A program made the position numbers and the translations under genes. From Rhodoferax sp. (GTDB lineage Bacteria; Pseudomonadota; Gammaproteobacteria; Burkholderiales; Burkholderiaceae_C), in NCBI RefSeq assembly GCF_018780565.1, contig NZ_JADMJN010000009.1, forward strand, positions 62,001 through 126,000: a stretch of DNA of 64,000 nt, read 5' to 3'. Below are positions 38,377 through 48,788 of this stretch, piece after piece (position 1 is the first letter of the stretch; each line of letters begins with the position of its first letter). The notes below the pieces were generated by a model. That model had not been told where the DNA came from, did not search any database, and saw only the letters and a list, made by a program, of their open reading frames with translations.

Positions 38377-39249
38377 ATGTTTGAACAACTTGGACTTATC
38401 GGCTGCGGTCTGATGGGCGGCTCATTCGCCCTGGCGCTCAAGCGTGCCGGACTGGTCAAGCGGGTTGTCGGCTACAGCAAATCGCCATCCACCACAGAGC
38501 GTGCGCGCCTGATGGGCGTCATTGACGTGGAAGCGCCTTCTGCCTTGCTGGCCGTGTCTGGCGCTGACATTGTCCTGATTGCGGTACCCGTGGCGGCTAC
38601 TGAGGCAACCTTCAAGGCGATCAAGCACCTGGTGACACCCCAGATGCTGGTGATGGACGTTGGATCTACCAAGCGTGAAGTGATCGATGCCGGGCGACGG
38701 GCGTTGCGCGAGCAAATCGGGTCCTTCGTGCCAGCTCACCCCATCGCGGGTCGGGAAGTATCAGGGGTCGAGCATGCTGACCCGGATCTGTACAGCGGCA
38801 GACAAGTGATCCTTACGCCGATTGAACGCACGCTCACCAATCAGCTGCAAAAGGCTGTCGATGTCTGGACTGCCATCGGTTGCCGCGTTGTCAAAATGTC
38901 GCCCGAGTCTCATGACGCCGCCTTTGCAGCGGTCAGCCACCTGCCCCACCTGATTTCATTTGCGCTGATGAACGCGATCTCGGGCCAACCGCAAGGCAAG
39001 GATTATTTGTCTTTGGCAGGCCCCGGTTTTCGTGACTTCACCCGCATTGCAGCCAGTGACGCCAAGGTCTGGCGCGACATCATGGTTTCCAACCGCGAAG
39101 AACTGCTTGCGCAGTTAAAAATCTTTCAACGCAATCTCCAGGCTCTGGAACTGATGATCGACAGTGGCAACAGCGAAGCCCTTGAAGGCCTGATTGAGCA
39201 GGCCAGCCTCACCCGTGCCAACTGGAGCATGTCCAAAAATCAGAAGTAA
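38377..39249 (+). CDS. tyrA: Prephenate/arogenate dehydrogenase
   Basis: This 290-residue protein oxidises prephenate or arogenate in tyrosine synthesis. The NAD-binding [13 protein letters not shown] lies at the N-terminus, and [17 protein letters not shown] contains the catalytic histidine. It has no fused chorismate mutase. AAGGA precedes ATG 38377. The TAA stop shares a base with the aroA start (TAATG), indicating translational coupling. Confidence 0.93.
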   Translation: MFEQLGLIGCGLMGGSFALALKRAGLVKRVVGYSKSPSTTERARLMGVIDVEAPSALLAVSGADIVLIAVPVAATEATFKAIKHLVTPQMLVMDVGSTKREVIDAGRRALREQIGSFVPAHPIAGREVSGVEHADPDLYSGRQVILTPIERTLTNQLQKAVDVWTAIGCRVVKMSPESHDAAFAAVSHLPHLISFALMNAISGQPQGKDYLSLAGPGFRDFTRIAASDAKVWRDIMVSNREELLAQLKIFQRNLQALELMIDSGNSEALEGLIEQASLTRANWSMSKNQK

Positions 39250-41267
39250 TGTTTTCAACCGCGTTTCTTGACATTCCGCCGCTCAACAGCGCGAGTGGGA
39301 CCATCGTACTTCCCGGCTCCAAAAGCATTTCCAATCGTGTGTTGTTGATGTCCGCGCTGAGCGAGGGCACGACCATCTTGCACGATCTGCTGGACTCTGA
39401 CGACACCCGGGTCATGCTGGATGCCTTGCAACAACTCGGTTGTGGCGTGCGTCTCAACCGCACCACTGTCGAGATTGATGGTCTGGGCGGCAAACTGGTC
39501 AACAACAAGGTCGACCTTTTCATGGGCAACGCCGGCACAGCCATACGCCCGCTCACCGCTGCGCTGGCCGTGATGGGGGGTGACTTTAAATTGCACGGCG
39601 TTCCCCGGATGCACGAGCGCCCCATTGGCGACCTGGTGGATGCCTTGCGACAACTCGGCTGTGAGATCGATTACCTGGGTCAGGAGGGCTACCCCCCCCT
39701 GCGAATTGGACAGCCACGACTTTCGATGAACGCTCCGATTCGTGTGCGGGGCGATGTATCCAGTCAGTTCCTGACCGCCTTGTTGATGTCCCTGCCATTG
39801 GTCGCACAACAAGACATCGTCATTGAAGTCGTGGGCGAACTGATCTCCCGACCGTACATTGAAATCACGCTCAATCTGCTGGCCCGCTTTGGCATTCAGG
39901 TTCGACGCGACGCCTGGCGCCAGTTTACGATCCCGGCCGGCAGTCGGTTCAAGTCGCCGGGTGACCTGCATGTGGAGGCGGACGCTTCATCTGCTAGCTA
40001 TTTTATAGCACTTGGTGCATTGGCGACGAGGGGAAGCGGCCAAAATAGCATCAAAATTGAAGGTCTGGGCCTTGATTCCATCCAGGGAGACATCCGCTTC
40101 ATTGAAGCGGCTCAATTGATGGGCGCACAAGTGCGCGGTGGCCCCAACTGGCTTGAAGTTTCACGCGGAGCGCCGGGCCAAGGATGGCCGCTCAAAGCCA
40201 TTGATCTGGATTGCAACCATATCCCCGATGCCGCCATGACGCTGGCCATCATGGCCCTGTATGCCGATGGCACGACCACGCTGCGCAACATTGCGAGCTG
40301 GCGAGTCAAGGAAACCGACCGCCTGGCAGCCATGGCGATCGAATTGCGCAAGCTGGGCGCCACGGTAGAGGAAGGCAAGGACTACATTCGCGTCACCCCG
40401 CCCGCCTCCCCCGCCGGCTGGAAATCCGCCAGTATCCACACCTACGACGACCACCGCATGGCGATGTGTTTTTCTCTCGCCGCCTTCAACCCCGCTGGAC
40501 TTCCCGTGCGCATTGAAGACCCCAAGTGCGTGGCCAAGACCTTTCCCGACTACTTCGAAGCGCTGTTTTCACTGGCGCAAACCCCGAGGGACAGCATTCC
40601 GGTCATTTGCGTAGACGGTCCGACCGCATCGGGCAAAGGCACGCTGGCGGCCGTGCTGGCCAGGCAGCTGGGCTACCACTTCCTCGATTCCGGCTCGCTC
40701 TACCGCATCACCGCCCTGGCCGCCCTGCGGACCGGCCTGCAGCTCGATGCCTTGCATGAGCAGACCATTGCAGACATGGTTCAGCGCCTGAACATCCGCT
40801 TTTCCCAGGACCGGGTGATGCTGGACGGCACCGACGTCAGTGATGCCATTCGCACCGAAGAGGCCGGAATGAACGCCTCCAAGGTGTCGGTACTGCCCAA
40901 GGTGCGACTGGCCCTGATTGACCTGCAGCACAGTTTTCGCCAACTGCCAGGCCTGGTCGCCGACGGACGGGACATGGGAACGGTCATTTTTCCTGACGCC
41001 AGACTCAAGGTGTTTTTGACCGCCAGTGCCGAACGGCGCGCGGAAAGACGCTATAAACAATTGATTTCAAAGGGAATTTCAGCTACACTCCCATCTCTTC
41101 GCGCAGATCTGGAAGCGCGCGATGCCCGGGATTCTTCCCGCAGCGTCGCACCTCTCAAGCCTGCAGAAGATGCCCGGTTGCTGGACAACTCGGATTTGAC
41201 GGTTGAAAAATCGGTCGATCTGGTGTTGAACTGGTGGCAGGGCAAACAGCCTTTCAGTCCAATCTGA
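39249..41267 (+). CDS. aroA-cmk: Fused EPSP synthase and cytidylate kinase
   Basis: This 672-residue protein joins two enzymes. Residues 1 to about 445 are 3-phosphoshikimate 1-carboxyvinyltransferase, with PGSKSISNR near residue 25 and [11 protein letters not shown], a class I form. Residues about 450-672 are cytidylate kinase, with the P-loop GPTASGKG at 457-464 and [11 protein letters not shown]. The frame is continuous across the junction. The EPSP half contains a copy of the 40-nt repeat (39993-40032) where homologues are shorter. The fusion places shikimate and nucleotide metabolism in one polypeptide, ahead of rpsA. Confidence 0.94.
   Translation: MFSTAFLDIPPLNSASGTIVLPGSKSISNRVLLMSALSEGTTILHDLLDSDDTRVMLDALQQLGCGVRLNRTTVEIDGLGGKLVNNKVDLFMGNAGTAIRPLTAALAVMGGDFKLHGVPRMHERPIGDLVDALRQLGCEIDYLGQEGYPPLRIGQPRLSMNAPIRVRGDVSSQFLTALLMSLPLVAQQDIVIEVVGELISRPYIEITLNLLARFGIQVRRDAWRQFTIPAGSRFKSPGDLHVEADASSASYFIALGALATRGSGQNSIKIEGLGLDSIQGDIRFIEAAQLMGAQVRGGPNWLEVSRGAPGQGWPLKAIDLDCNHIPDAAMTLAIMALYADGTTTLRNIASWRVKETDRLAAMAIELRKLGATVEEGKDYIRVTPPASPAGWKSASIHTYDDHRMAMCFSLAAFNPAGLPVRIEDPKCVAKTFPDYFEALFSLAQTPRDSIPVICVDGPTASGKGTLAAVLARQLGYHFLDSGSLYRITALAALRTGLQLDALHEQTIADMVQRLNIRFSQDRVMLDGTDVSDAIRTEEAGMNASKVSVLPKVRLALIDLQHSFRQLPGLVADGRDMGTVIFPDARLKVFLTASAERRAERRYKQLISKGISATLPSLRADLEARDARDSSRSVAPLKPAEDARLLDNSDLTVEKSVDLVLNWWQGKQPFSPI
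39993..40032 (+). repeat. Dispersed 40-nt repeat, copy 3 (inside aroA)
   Basis: The core is GCTAG, 7 bases, ATAGC, 18 bases, GAGGG, followed by GAAGCGGCC. It is read in frame within the EPSP synthase domain, giving residues around [14 protein letters not shown]. The spacing is the same as in the other copies. Confidence 0.75.
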
Positions 41268-41350
41268 AAGACTGACCGGTCCACCCCAGTCTTCTCGCGC
41301 AGCACATTGCGCACTGCTGGAGTGGTTCAACAAACTAACCCGCGGGTAAA

Positions 41351-41370
41351 ACCGCAAATTAACCTGCGGT
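41351..41370 (+). promoter_or_regulatory. Small hairpin in the rpsA leader
   Basis: ACCGCA (41351-41356) pairs with TGCGGT (41365-41370) around an 8-base AT-rich loop. It ends 17 bases before the rpsA start. S1 regulates its own synthesis through leader structure in other bacteria, so this may be part of that control. It is a short stem and the function is a guess. Confidence 0.3.
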
Positions 41371-41387
41371 TCACGCCGCATCCAAAA

Positions 41388-43070
41388 ATGTCAGAATCTT
41401 TTGCCGCCCTGTTTGAAGAGTCCCTGCAACGCACCGAAATGCGTCCGGGCGAAGTTATCACTGCTGAAGTGGTTCGCATCGAGCACAGCTTTGTGGTTGT
41501 CAACGCTGGCCTCAAATCCGAAGCCTACGTGCCGCTCGAAGAATTCAAGAGTGACAAGGGCGAAATCGAAGTCCAGGTTGGCGACTTCGTGTCAGTGGCC
41601 ATTGGCTCCATCGAAAACGGCTACGGCGACACCATCCTGTCGCGCGACACAGCCAAGCGTCTTGCTTCCTGGATGAGCCTGGAAAAAGCGCTGGAAACCG
41701 GCGAATTCGTTACCGGCACCACCAGCGGTAAGGTCAAGGGCGGCTTGACCGTTCTGGTCAATGGCATCCGCGCGTTCCTGCCCGGCTCACTGGTTGATAC
41801 ACGCCCCACCAAAGACTTGTCTCCGTACGAGAACAAGACCATGGAATTCAAGGTCATCAAGCTCGATCGCAAGCGCAACAACGTCGTGCTGTCACGCCGC
41901 GCCGTGGTGGAAGCATCGATGGGCGAAGAACGCGCCAAGCTGATGCAGACCCTGAAAGAAGGCTCTGTGGTGCACGGTGTGGTCAAGAACATCACCGAAT
42001 ACGGTGCATTCGTGGACCTGGGCGGTATCGACGGCCTGCTGCACATCACCGACATGGCATGGCGCCGTGTCCGTCACCCGTCCGAAGTGGTGACCGCTGG
42101 TCAGGAAATCACCGCCAAGATCCTCAAGTTCGACACCGAGAAAAACCGCGTGTCCCTGGGTCTGAAGCAAATGGGTGATGATCCCTGGATGGGCGTCAAC
42201 CGCCGTTACCCCCAAGGTACCCGCATGTTCGGCAAGATCACCAACATCGCCGACTACGGCGCGTTTGTGGAACTCGAGCCAGGCATCGAAGGCTTGGTCC
42301 ACGTGTCCGAAATGGACTGGACCAACAAGAACGTTGCACCTTCCAAGATCGTTGCCCTGGGTGACGAAGTCGAAGTCATGGTTCTGGAAATCGACGAAGA
42401 CAAGCGTCGCATCTCCCTGGGCATGAAGCAGTGCAAGGCCAACCCATGGCAAGAGTTCGCCCAGAACACCAAGCGCGGCGACCGCGTCAAGGGTCCGATC
42501 AAGTCGATCACCGACTTCGGCGTGTTCGTCGGTCTGGCTGCTGGCATCGACGGCCTGGTGCACCTGTCCGACCTGTCCTGGAATGAGCCCGGCGAAACCG
42601 CTGTGCGCGAATACAAAAAGGGTCAGGAAGTCGAGGCATTGGTCTTGGCTGTGGACGTGGACCGCGAACGCATCTCCCTGGGTATCAAGCAGTTGGACTC
42701 CGACCCGTTCACCACCTTTGCGTCGATCAACGACAAAGGTCAGGTTGTTACCGGCAAGGTCAAGACCGTGGATGCCAAGGGCGCCGAGATCGATCTGGGC
42801 GACGACATCATTGGCTACCTGCGCGCCAGCGAAATCTCCCGCGACCGCGTGGAAGATGCCCGCAACGTGCTCAAGGAAGGTGACGAAGTTACCGCTGTGG
42901 TGGTCAATGTGGATCGCAAGACCCGCAACATCCAGTTGTCCATCAAAGCCAAGGACGCCGCCGATCAAAACGAAGCCATGTCCACTTTGAGCCAACAATC
43001 CGCCCGCGAAAATGCTGGTACCACCAGCCTGGGCGCTTTGCTGCGCGCCAAGCTGGACAACAACAACTAA
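41388..43070 (+). CDS. rpsA: 30S ribosomal protein S1
   Basis: This 560-residue protein contains six S1 RNA-binding repeats, visible as recurring [25 protein letters not shown] and [13 protein letters not shown] segments. It helps mRNA docking on the 30S subunit. I start at ATG 41388 ([13 protein letters not shown]), the usual S1 start; the frame is open upstream but is not S1-like. It lies after aroA-cmk and before ihfB, the conserved order. A terminator follows at 43093. Confidence 0.97.
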   Translation: MSESFAALFEESLQRTEMRPGEVITAEVVRIEHSFVVVNAGLKSEAYVPLEEFKSDKGEIEVQVGDFVSVAIGSIENGYGDTILSRDTAKRLASWMSLEKALETGEFVTGTTSGKVKGGLTVLVNGIRAFLPGSLVDTRPTKDLSPYENKTMEFKVIKLDRKRNNVVLSRRAVVEASMGEERAKLMQTLKEGSVVHGVVKNITEYGAFVDLGGIDGLLHITDMAWRRVRHPSEVVTAGQEITAKILKFDTEKNRVSLGLKQMGDDPWMGVNRRYPQGTRMFGKITNIADYGAFVELEPGIEGLVHVSEMDWTNKNVAPSKIVALGDEVEVMVLEIDEDKRRISLGMKQCKANPWQEFAQNTKRGDRVKGPIKSITDFGVFVGLAAGIDGLVHLSDLSWNEPGETAVREYKKGQEVEALVLAVDVDRERISLGIKQLDSDPFTTFASINDKGQVVTGKVKTVDAKGAEIDLGDDIIGYLRASEISRDRVEDARNVLKEGDEVTAVVVNVDRKTRNIQLSIKAKDAADQNEAMSTLSQQSARENAGTTSLGALLRAKLDNNN

Positions 43071-43092
43071 AGTCTGTTGTTGATCTGAACGA

Positions 43093-43129
43093 ACGACCGG
43101 TGGCCTGTGCAGGTACCGGTCGTTTTTTT
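43093..43129 (+). terminator. Rho-independent terminator after rpsA
   Basis: ACGACCGGT (43093-43101) pairs with ACCGGTCGT (43115-43123), with a 13-base loop and a run of seven T (43123-43129). It lies 23 bases after the rpsA stop and 20 bases before ihfB, so ihfB probably depends on read-through or its own promoter. Confidence 0.9.
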
Positions 43130-43149
43130 GTCGCTCAATACTGAACCTC

Positions 43150-43467
43150 ATGACCCGCTCTGACCTCGTTGAAGAATTGGCCAACCGTTTTAGCCAGCTA
43201 ACCCATCGCGATGCTGAATTTGCTGTCAAGGCCATTCTTGACGCAATGAATGACGCTCTCGTGCGGGGGCACCGGATTGAAATCCGGGGTTTTGGCAGTT
43301 TCTCCATCAACCGCAGACCGCCCCGTATGGGACGCAATCCGCGCAGTGGCGAAAGTGTGGCTATTCCCGAAAAGCGTGTGCCGCATTTCAAACCAGGCAA
43401 AGCCTTGCGCGAAGCAGTGGATCAACGCACTGCGGAAATGCAGGCCAAAGTCAAGACCACGGTCTGA
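43150..43467 (+). CDS. ihfB: Integration host factor subunit beta
   Basis: This 105-residue HU/IHF protein matches the beta subunit: [14 protein letters not shown] at the N-terminus and [22 protein letters not shown], in which the DNA-intercalating proline arm lies. With IhfA it bends DNA in recombination, replication and transcription. It sits directly after rpsA, as in most gamma- and betaproteobacteria. Confidence 0.95.
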   Translation: MTRSDLVEELANRFSQLTHRDAEFAVKAILDAMNDALVRGHRIEIRGFGSFSINRRPPRMGRNPRSGESVAIPEKRVPHFKPGKALREAVDQRTAEMQAKVKTTV

Positions 43468-43533
43468 TATGGTGCAAGGAGCGCGGAGCTAGTACTGCGC
43501 AACGTTAGAATCAACCCGTCACTGGGGAGATCA

Positions 43534-43836
43534 ATGAAACACCTCATGTGGCTGCTTAAGTGGATACTTAAAGCAGCCATTTTTTTTACCCTGTTTGCCT
43601 TTGCGCTGAACAATCAGCAGGACACCACTGTGCATTTTTTCTTTGGTACGCAGTGGCGTGGGCCGCAGGTTTTGGTGGTCTTGACCGTTTTCACGGTTGG
43701 CGTGTTCATTGGCGTTTTGGGCATGGTGCCACGCTGGTGGAAACATCGCCGCGTCGCCACCCGGGTACAACAATCGACTTCGCCTGCTGTCGACTCGCGC
43801 AAACTGCAAGTCACACCGCCACCGCATGGACTTTGA
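43534..43836 (+). CDS. lapA: LapA-type inner membrane protein
   Basis: This 100-residue protein has two membrane segments at about residues 7-25 and 45-65, with the DUF1049/LapA pattern (FALNNQQDTTVHFFFG between them). In E. coli LapA and LapB work together in lipopolysaccharide assembly and LpxC turnover. GGGGAG lies upstream of ATG 43534. It overlaps lapB by 11 bases. Confidence 0.85.
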   Translation: MKHLMWLLKWILKAAIFFTLFAFALNNQQDTTVHFFFGTQWRGPQVLVVLTVFTVGVFIGVLGMVPRWWKHRRVATRVQQSTSPAVDSRKLQVTPPPHGL

Positions 43837-44983
43837 CCTGAGCTGGATATTGCTGGGTTTGCCCCTGGCGTTTGTACTTGGCTGGCTGGCCTCACGGCTT
43901 GATCTGCGCCAACTCCGCATTGAAAACCATCAGGCGCCAAAAGCCTACTTCATGGGTTTGAACTTCCTGCTCAATGAACAACAGGATCAGGCGATCGACG
44001 CGTTTATCGAAGCGGTACAAAACGACCCCGATACATCAGAGTTGCACTTTGCGCTGGGCAATCTGTTTCGTCGACGGGGCGAGTACGAGCGGGCCGTGCG
44101 GGTACATGAGCACCTGCTCTCGCGTGGCGACCTGAATCAAGCCGATCGCCAACGGGCGCAGCATGCACTGGCACTGGACTACCTCAAAGCTGGCCTGCTC
44201 GATCGGGCCGAAAATGCGTTGCTCAAGCTCGAAGGAACGCCTTTTGAGGCGCAGGCACGACTGGCGCTGCTGGCCAACTACGAACGCAGCCGGGACTGGA
44301 GCCAGGCCGCTCAGATCGCACAAAAACTGGAACGCTCCAACCAGGGAAGTTTCAGTGGCCGGAGAGCCCACTACCTGTGCGAGCAGGCGGCCACTCATCT
44401 CACTCAGCACGAACCCGAAAACGCCCGAGCATTGCTACAGGATGCGATAGAAACCGCGCCCCACGCACCGCGACCCCGCATTGATCTTGCCAGGTTGTTA
44501 GGCAATGAAGGCAACCCTCTGGGCGCCTATGAGGCCCTTCAGAAATGTATCGAATTTGCGCCCACTGCCATTCCCCTGATTGCGGGACCACTGGCTGGCT
44601 TTGCAATCGCCTGCGGCCGCTCACTTGAGGCCCTGACATTGCTCAAGGGCAATTACGAACTCACACCCTCACTGGACGTCCTGGATGCCATTGTGGTGCT
44701 GGAGGCTTCCACAGAAGGTCCCTCACCTACGGCGCGTGACTGGTATGTGCGTCATCTGGAGCGAGAGCCTTCGCTGGTGGCGGCCGCCAAATGGATCGCG
44801 GGTGAGAAACTGGAACACGAGCAGTTCCATCCCCAGGTTCAACGCGCACTCGACCATGCGGTCAAGCCGCTAACCCGCTATCGCTGCGCCGCCTGCGGGT
44901 TTGAGGCCAAGCAACATTTTTGGCAATGTCCCGGCTGCCAGGCGTGGGACAGTTACCCGAGTAGACGGGTGGAAGAACTATGA
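43826..44983 (+). CDS. lapB: Lipopolysaccharide assembly protein LapB (TPR protein)
   Basis: This 385-residue protein has an N-terminal membrane anchor (about residues 5-21), several tetratricopeptide repeats (AYFMGLNFLLNEQQDQAIDAF and following) and a C-terminal rubredoxin-like metal site, CAACGFEA then CPGC. This is the LapB/YciM layout. It controls LPS synthesis by presenting LpxC to FtsH. I start at ATG 43826, inside the lapA end; the open frame reaches further upstream in the wrong context. It overlaps the heptose kinase gene by ATGA. Confidence 0.9.
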   Translation: MDFDLSWILLGLPLAFVLGWLASRLDLRQLRIENHQAPKAYFMGLNFLLNEQQDQAIDAFIEAVQNDPDTSELHFALGNLFRRRGEYERAVRVHEHLLSRGDLNQADRQRAQHALALDYLKAGLLDRAENALLKLEGTPFEAQARLALLANYERSRDWSQAAQIAQKLERSNQGSFSGRRAHYLCEQAATHLTQHEPENARALLQDAIETAPHAPRPRIDLARLLGNEGNPLGAYEALQKCIEFAPTAIPLIAGPLAGFAIACGRSLEALTLLKGNYELTPSLDVLDAIVVLEASTEGPSPTARDWYVRHLEREPSLVAAAKWIAGEKLEHEQFHPQVQRALDHAVKPLTRYRCAACGFEAKQHFWQCPGCQAWDSYPSRRVEEL

Positions 44984-45930
44984 CGGACAACTTTGAAGCC
45001 ATGACCATCTCCAGAGAAAAACTTTCCAGCGCCCGCGTGCTCGTGGTCGGAGACGTGATGCTGGACCGCTATTGGTACGGTGCAGTGGATCGCATCTCAC
45101 CGGAAGCACCTGTGCCGATTGTGCGTATTACCCGCGAAGAAGAACGCAATGGTGGCGCAGCCAACGTGGCTTACAACGTGTTGACGCTGGGCGCCCAGTC
45201 TTCACTGCTCACCGTGGTCGGTGACGATGAAGCCAGCCACAAACTGGAGGCGCTGGTGGCCAGAACCGGAATACGCACCTACTTTGGCCGCGACCCTGAA
45301 CTGAAGACCACTGTGAAGCTGCGCGTGATTGGCCGTCAGCAACAATTGCTGCGGGTTGATTTCGAGAACACCCCCAAAACCGAGGTACTGGCCTCGCAAA
45401 CCGCCGAGTTTGCCAACCTGCTGCCACAGCAGGATGCCATCCTGTTTTCCGACTATGGCAAAGGCGGCTTGGCCCATGTGAGCGACATGATTGCCCGCGC
45501 ACGTGCCGCAGGCAAGCCCATTCTGATTGACCCCAAGGGCACAGACTATTCCCGTTATAAGAATGCCAGCCTTATCACGCCCAACCGTGCCGAATTGCAG
45601 CAGGTTATCGGGCCATGGCTTGATGAATCCGACTTGCAAACCAAAGCCCACAACCTGCGCGAGCAACTGGGGCTGGACGCCGTGCTGTTGACTCGTAGCG
45701 AAGAAGGCATGACCCTGTTCGATGGCCAGGGACAACTGCACGTCAGTGCCCAGGCCCGCGAAGTATTTGACGTTACCGGTGCGGGCGATACCGTCATCGC
45801 CACCATGGCAGCACTTGTGGCGGCCGGCGTGAGCATGCGGGACGCGCTGCCCCTGGCCAACCGGGCCGGCGGACTGGTGGTTGGCAAATTCGGCACCGCC
45901 ACCGTTTCTTATGAGGAGTTGTTTGCATGA
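44980..45930 (+). CDS. rfaE1: D-glycero-beta-D-manno-heptose 7-phosphate kinase
   Basis: This 316-residue PfkB-family kinase corresponds to the first domain of HldE, here without the nucleotidyltransferase domain. [13 protein letters not shown] and the C-terminal [10 protein letters not shown] with its catalytic aspartate are visible. It makes heptose 1,7-bisphosphate for LPS core. It lies between lapB and hldD, coupled to both by ATGA overlaps. A separate adenylyltransferase gene must lie elsewhere. Confidence 0.92.
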   Translation: MTDNFEAMTISREKLSSARVLVVGDVMLDRYWYGAVDRISPEAPVPIVRITREEERNGGAANVAYNVLTLGAQSSLLTVVGDDEASHKLEALVARTGIRTYFGRDPELKTTVKLRVIGRQQQLLRVDFENTPKTEVLASQTAEFANLLPQQDAILFSDYGKGGLAHVSDMIARARAAGKPILIDPKGTDYSRYKNASLITPNRAELQQVIGPWLDESDLQTKAHNLREQLGLDAVLLTRSEEGMTLFDGQGQLHVSAQAREVFDVTGAGDTVIATMAALVAAGVSMRDALPLANRAGGLVVGKFGTATVSYEELFA

Positions 45931-46946
45931 CCCGAATCGTCGTTACCGGTGCAGCCGGTTTTATTGGCAGCAACATCGTCAAGGGACTGAACGCACGCGG
46001 CATCACCGACATCATCGCGGTGGATGACCTGACACAGGGCGACAAGTTTCGCAACCTGGCTGATCTGAAGATCTCGGACTATGTCGATGCAAGCAGCTTC
46101 TATGACATGTTCGCCCACGGCGCCTTCGGTCAGATCGAGGCCGTCTTCCATGAAGGCGCCTGCAGCGACACCATGGAGGCGAACGGCAAGTTCATGATGG
46201 ACAACAACTACACCTTGTCCTGCGGCTTGTTCCATGCGTGCCAGAAACGCGGGGCACGGCTTCTTTATGCCTCCAGCGCCGCCACGTATGGCGGCTCGGA
46301 TTCGTTCAGGGAAGATCCCGCATTCGAGCGCCCACTGAATGTCTATGGCTACTCGAAGCTGCTGTTCGACCAACGTATGCGTCGTGAGTGCGGCATTGAT
46401 TTTCAGCGCTCCGTCGCCGGTAAAACGGGCCAGGTGGTGGGCTTTCGCTACTTCAACGTCTACGGGCCACGCGAGCAGCACAAAGGGCGCATGGCCAGCG
46501 TTGCGTTTCATCAGTTCAACCAGCTGGCCATCGACAAGAAGGTGAAGCTATTTGGTGAATACGGGGGTTACAAGCCGGGTGCGCAAATGCGCGATTTCGT
46601 CTTCATTGACGATGTGGTGGCAGTCAATCTCTGGTTCTTTGATCACCCGGGTCAATCCGGGATTTTCAACCTGGGAACCGGCAGGGCGCAACCATTCAAC
46701 GACGTAGCCAGTTCAGTGGTCAATGCCATGCGGGGTCTTGAAGGAGCAGCTGCACTGTCCCAGGAAGTCATGGTAGCGGCAGGCCTGATCGAGTACATCC
46801 CGTTTCCGGACGCCCTGCGCGGCAAGTACCAGTGTTACACCCAGGCTGATTTGAGCGCCCTGCGCGCGGCAGGCTGCAACCATCAATTTGCAGATGTGCA
46901 AACCGGCGTGTCGCAATACGTCAAGTGGATGGCAGAGCAGGCCTGA
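45927..46946 (+). CDS. hldD: ADP-glyceromanno-heptose 6-epimerase
   Basis: This 339-residue SDR epimerase finishes ADP-L-glycero-D-manno-heptose for the LPS inner core. The NAD motif [14 protein letters not shown] is at the N-terminus, and [10 protein letters not shown] carries the catalytic tyrosine and lysine. The start overlaps the kinase gene by ATGA. A region of 144 bases without features follows, before the next gene. Confidence 0.95.
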   Translation: MTRIVVTGAAGFIGSNIVKGLNARGITDIIAVDDLTQGDKFRNLADLKISDYVDASSFYDMFAHGAFGQIEAVFHEGACSDTMEANGKFMMDNNYTLSCGLFHACQKRGARLLYASSAATYGGSDSFREDPAFERPLNVYGYSKLLFDQRMRRECGIDFQRSVAGKTGQVVGFRYFNVYGPREQHKGRMASVAFHQFNQLAIDKKVKLFGEYGGYKPGAQMRDFVFIDDVVAVNLWFFDHPGQSGIFNLGTGRAQPFNDVASSVVNAMRGLEGAAALSQEVMVAAGLIEYIPFPDALRGKYQCYTQADLSALRAAGCNHQFADVQTGVSQYVKWMAEQA

Positions 46947-47090
46947 ACATCGCAATTGGGTGGGAAATCCGGAATTGTCTGCGCGGACGTCAACGTATCG
47001 CACCTGAACCTCGTTGTGTGGGTGGCCTCATCCATCAATGGTGCCAAAGGTTTTTGTGTAAGTAGTTTTTTAACCATCAGGAGTTGATTC

Positions 47091-47693
47091 ATGTTGAAGA
47101 AAATTCTGGCCCTTGTGGCCATGTTGTACGCCGCAGCCTGCTTTGCCGCCGTGGATGTGAACAAGGCAACTGCTGCCGAACTGGACGGCATCAAAGGCAT
47201 CGGCCCTGGCATCTCCACCAAGATTCTTGATGAGCGCAAGAAAGGCAACTTCAAGGACTGGAACGATTTCATCGAGCGCGTCAAAGGCGTGGGTGAAGGC
47301 AATGCAGCCAAATTCTCCGCTGAGGGCCTGACTGTCGGTGGCACCACTTTCAAGGGTGCTGCAGCACCAGCCGCCAAGAAGGATGAGAAGCCCACCGCGG
47401 CAAAGTCTGAAGAGAAGAAAGCCGATGCCAAGCCCGCTGCAGCCGCGACGCCCGCTACACCAGCCACGCCTGCTGCGCCTGCCGTGAAGGAAGAGAAGAA
47501 AGATGCAAAGGCTGAAGCCAAGGCCAAGAAAGAGGCGGAAAAGAAAGCCAAGGCTGAAGAAAAACAGAAGAAGGCTGACGAAGCCAAAGCAAAGAAAGAA
47601 GCTGCCAAAAAAGCGAAGGATGAGAAAAAAGACACCAAGAAGGACGCCAAAGCTGAAGCTGCCAAACCAGCTGCCAGCGCTGCCAAAAAGTAA
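47091..47693 (+). CDS. Exported helix-hairpin-helix protein with lysine/alanine-rich tail
   Basis: This 200-residue protein has a signal peptide (about residues 1-19, ending FAA), a ComEA-like helix-hairpin-helix region at about 20-85 (VNKATAAELDGIKGIGPGIS, then VKGVGEGNAAKF), and a C-terminal tail of over 100 residues made almost only of lysine, alanine, glutamate and proline, like histone H1 tails. ComEA proteins bind DNA in the periplasm for natural transformation; the tail is not part of that family. CAGGAG precedes ATG 47091, and a terminator follows. Confidence 0.82.
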   Translation: MLKKILALVAMLYAAACFAAVDVNKATAAELDGIKGIGPGISTKILDERKKGNFKDWNDFIERVKGVGEGNAAKFSAEGLTVGGTTFKGAAAPAAKKDEKPTAAKSEEKKADAKPAAAATPATPATPAAPAVKEEKKDAKAEAKAKKEAEKKAKAEEKQKKADEAKAKKEAAKKAKDEKKDTKKDAKAEAAKPAASAAKK

Positions 47694-47710
47694 ATCTAAT
47701 CCGAGAATCA

Positions 47711-47737
47711 AAAAAACCCGCTACGGCGGGTTTTTTT
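47711..47737. terminator. Bidirectional terminator between the HhH gene and the diguanylate cyclase gene
   Basis: AAAAAACCCGC pairs with GCGGGTTTTTT around the 4-base loop TACG. A/T runs on both sides let it work in both directions, which fits the two convergent genes. Confidence 0.88.
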
Positions 47738-47759
47738 ATGGGTGGTGACGACGCCCTGT

Positions 47760-48530
47760 CTATTGAAGTGCCATCAGTCCGGTGGCCTTGCATTCGTACA
47801 TCGCCTGATCCGCGACGTTGAGCAGGTCATTCATGTCGGCACCATCCTCCGGGTACAAGGCCAAGCCTACACTGGCACCCGTGGTCACCACAATGCCCGA
47901 ATCCAGGCTGATGGAATCCGACAGGGTATCAAAGAGCTTCTCGCTGATGTGGGCGAGTTCCTGCGGATTTTCGATGGATTCAATGATCAACACAAACTCA
48001 TCGCCCCCCAACCGGGCAACGGTATCGGAAGCCCTCACCGCGCCAACCAGTCGCCGAGCCATAGTGATCAACACAGTATCTCCCACCGCGTGGCCAAACC
48101 TGTCGTTGACAGTTTTGAAATCATTCAGGTCAATCATGAGCAGCGCAAAGGATTTGCCACTGCGTTTGGCACGCTCCACCGCAAAGTGGAAGCGGTCGGC
48201 CAGCAAGATGCGATTGGCCAGGCCGGTCAAACCATCATGATGCGCCTGTGCCTTCAACAGTTTCTCCCTAGCTTGCAGGTTGGCAATTTCACTGTGGATC
48301 GCGCCCAGTTCCCTACGTGTGGACCGCAGGCAGGAACCCAGTACAAGGCAGACGGCGGTCAGCAACATGGTGCCCATGGCCATCATGACGGCCATCACGG
48401 GCTCGGCCAGAACATGGTCAATCCAGAAGTACACCCCCACACCCAAACCCAGCACCAGCGCGACATTGACAGTCAGCCAGTAGGGTCGAGATGGATTCTT
48501 GTATCTTGGGTGGTCCCCAAGCGCCGACAT
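47760..48530 (-). CDS. Membrane-anchored diguanylate cyclase (GGDEF)
   Basis: This 256-residue protein has two hydrophobic segments at about residues 17-38 and 45-67, then a GGDEF domain starting at HDGLTGLANR. The active site LGGDEFVLI is intact, and the inhibitory site RASD lies exactly five residues before it, so feedback by cyclic di-GMP is expected. No sensory domain besides the membrane part is seen. GGAG lies upstream of ATG 48530. Confidence 0.9.
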   Translation of the reverse strand: MSALGDHPRYKNPSRPYWLTVNVALVLGLGVGVYFWIDHVLAEPVMAVMMAMGTMLLTAVCLVLGSCLRSTRRELGAIHSEIANLQAREKLLKAQAHHDGLTGLANRILLADRFHFAVERAKRSGKSFALLMIDLNDFKTVNDRFGHAVGDTVLITMARRLVGAVRASDTVARLGGDEFVLIIESIENPQELAHISEKLFDTLSDSISLDSGIVVTTGASVGLALYPEDGADMNDLLNVADQAMYECKATGLMALQ

Positions 48531-48788
48531 AGCCTTCTCCTAGTCCAGATAAGTTGACAAGCAGTCCCCAAGCGGCTGTTTCACACCGGGCGAACAGCTG
48601 CAATCCGTCGAATCATGGCAAGCCCTTGCCGCAGACACTAGGCTGCTAGTAGCAAGGCTGCGGGGATTGTAAAGGCCGCTTTGTCGTCGAAAATGTTTTT
48701 ATTTGGGCCCATCTTTGTGAGAAAAATCACAGATCTGGCATGGACGGACTGCGCTGACGGCAGTCGGGCTGGAGAGAAGGAAGATGGG

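Noticed and set aside
41049..41093. Further copy of the 40-nt repeat in the cytidylate kinase part
   Set aside because: The region is AT-rich with GCTAT and GCTAC words, but the 7- and 18-base spacings are not met.
41892..43400. 502-codon open frame antisense to rpsA and ihfB
   Set aside because: It covers two certain genes and a terminator and shows no recognisable domain.
48622..48665. Possible inverted repeat copy between the small membrane protein and the diguanylate cyclase genes
   Set aside because: CCCTT and GCTAG occur, but the spacer is 17 bases and the second arm is GCTGC, so the match is too weak.
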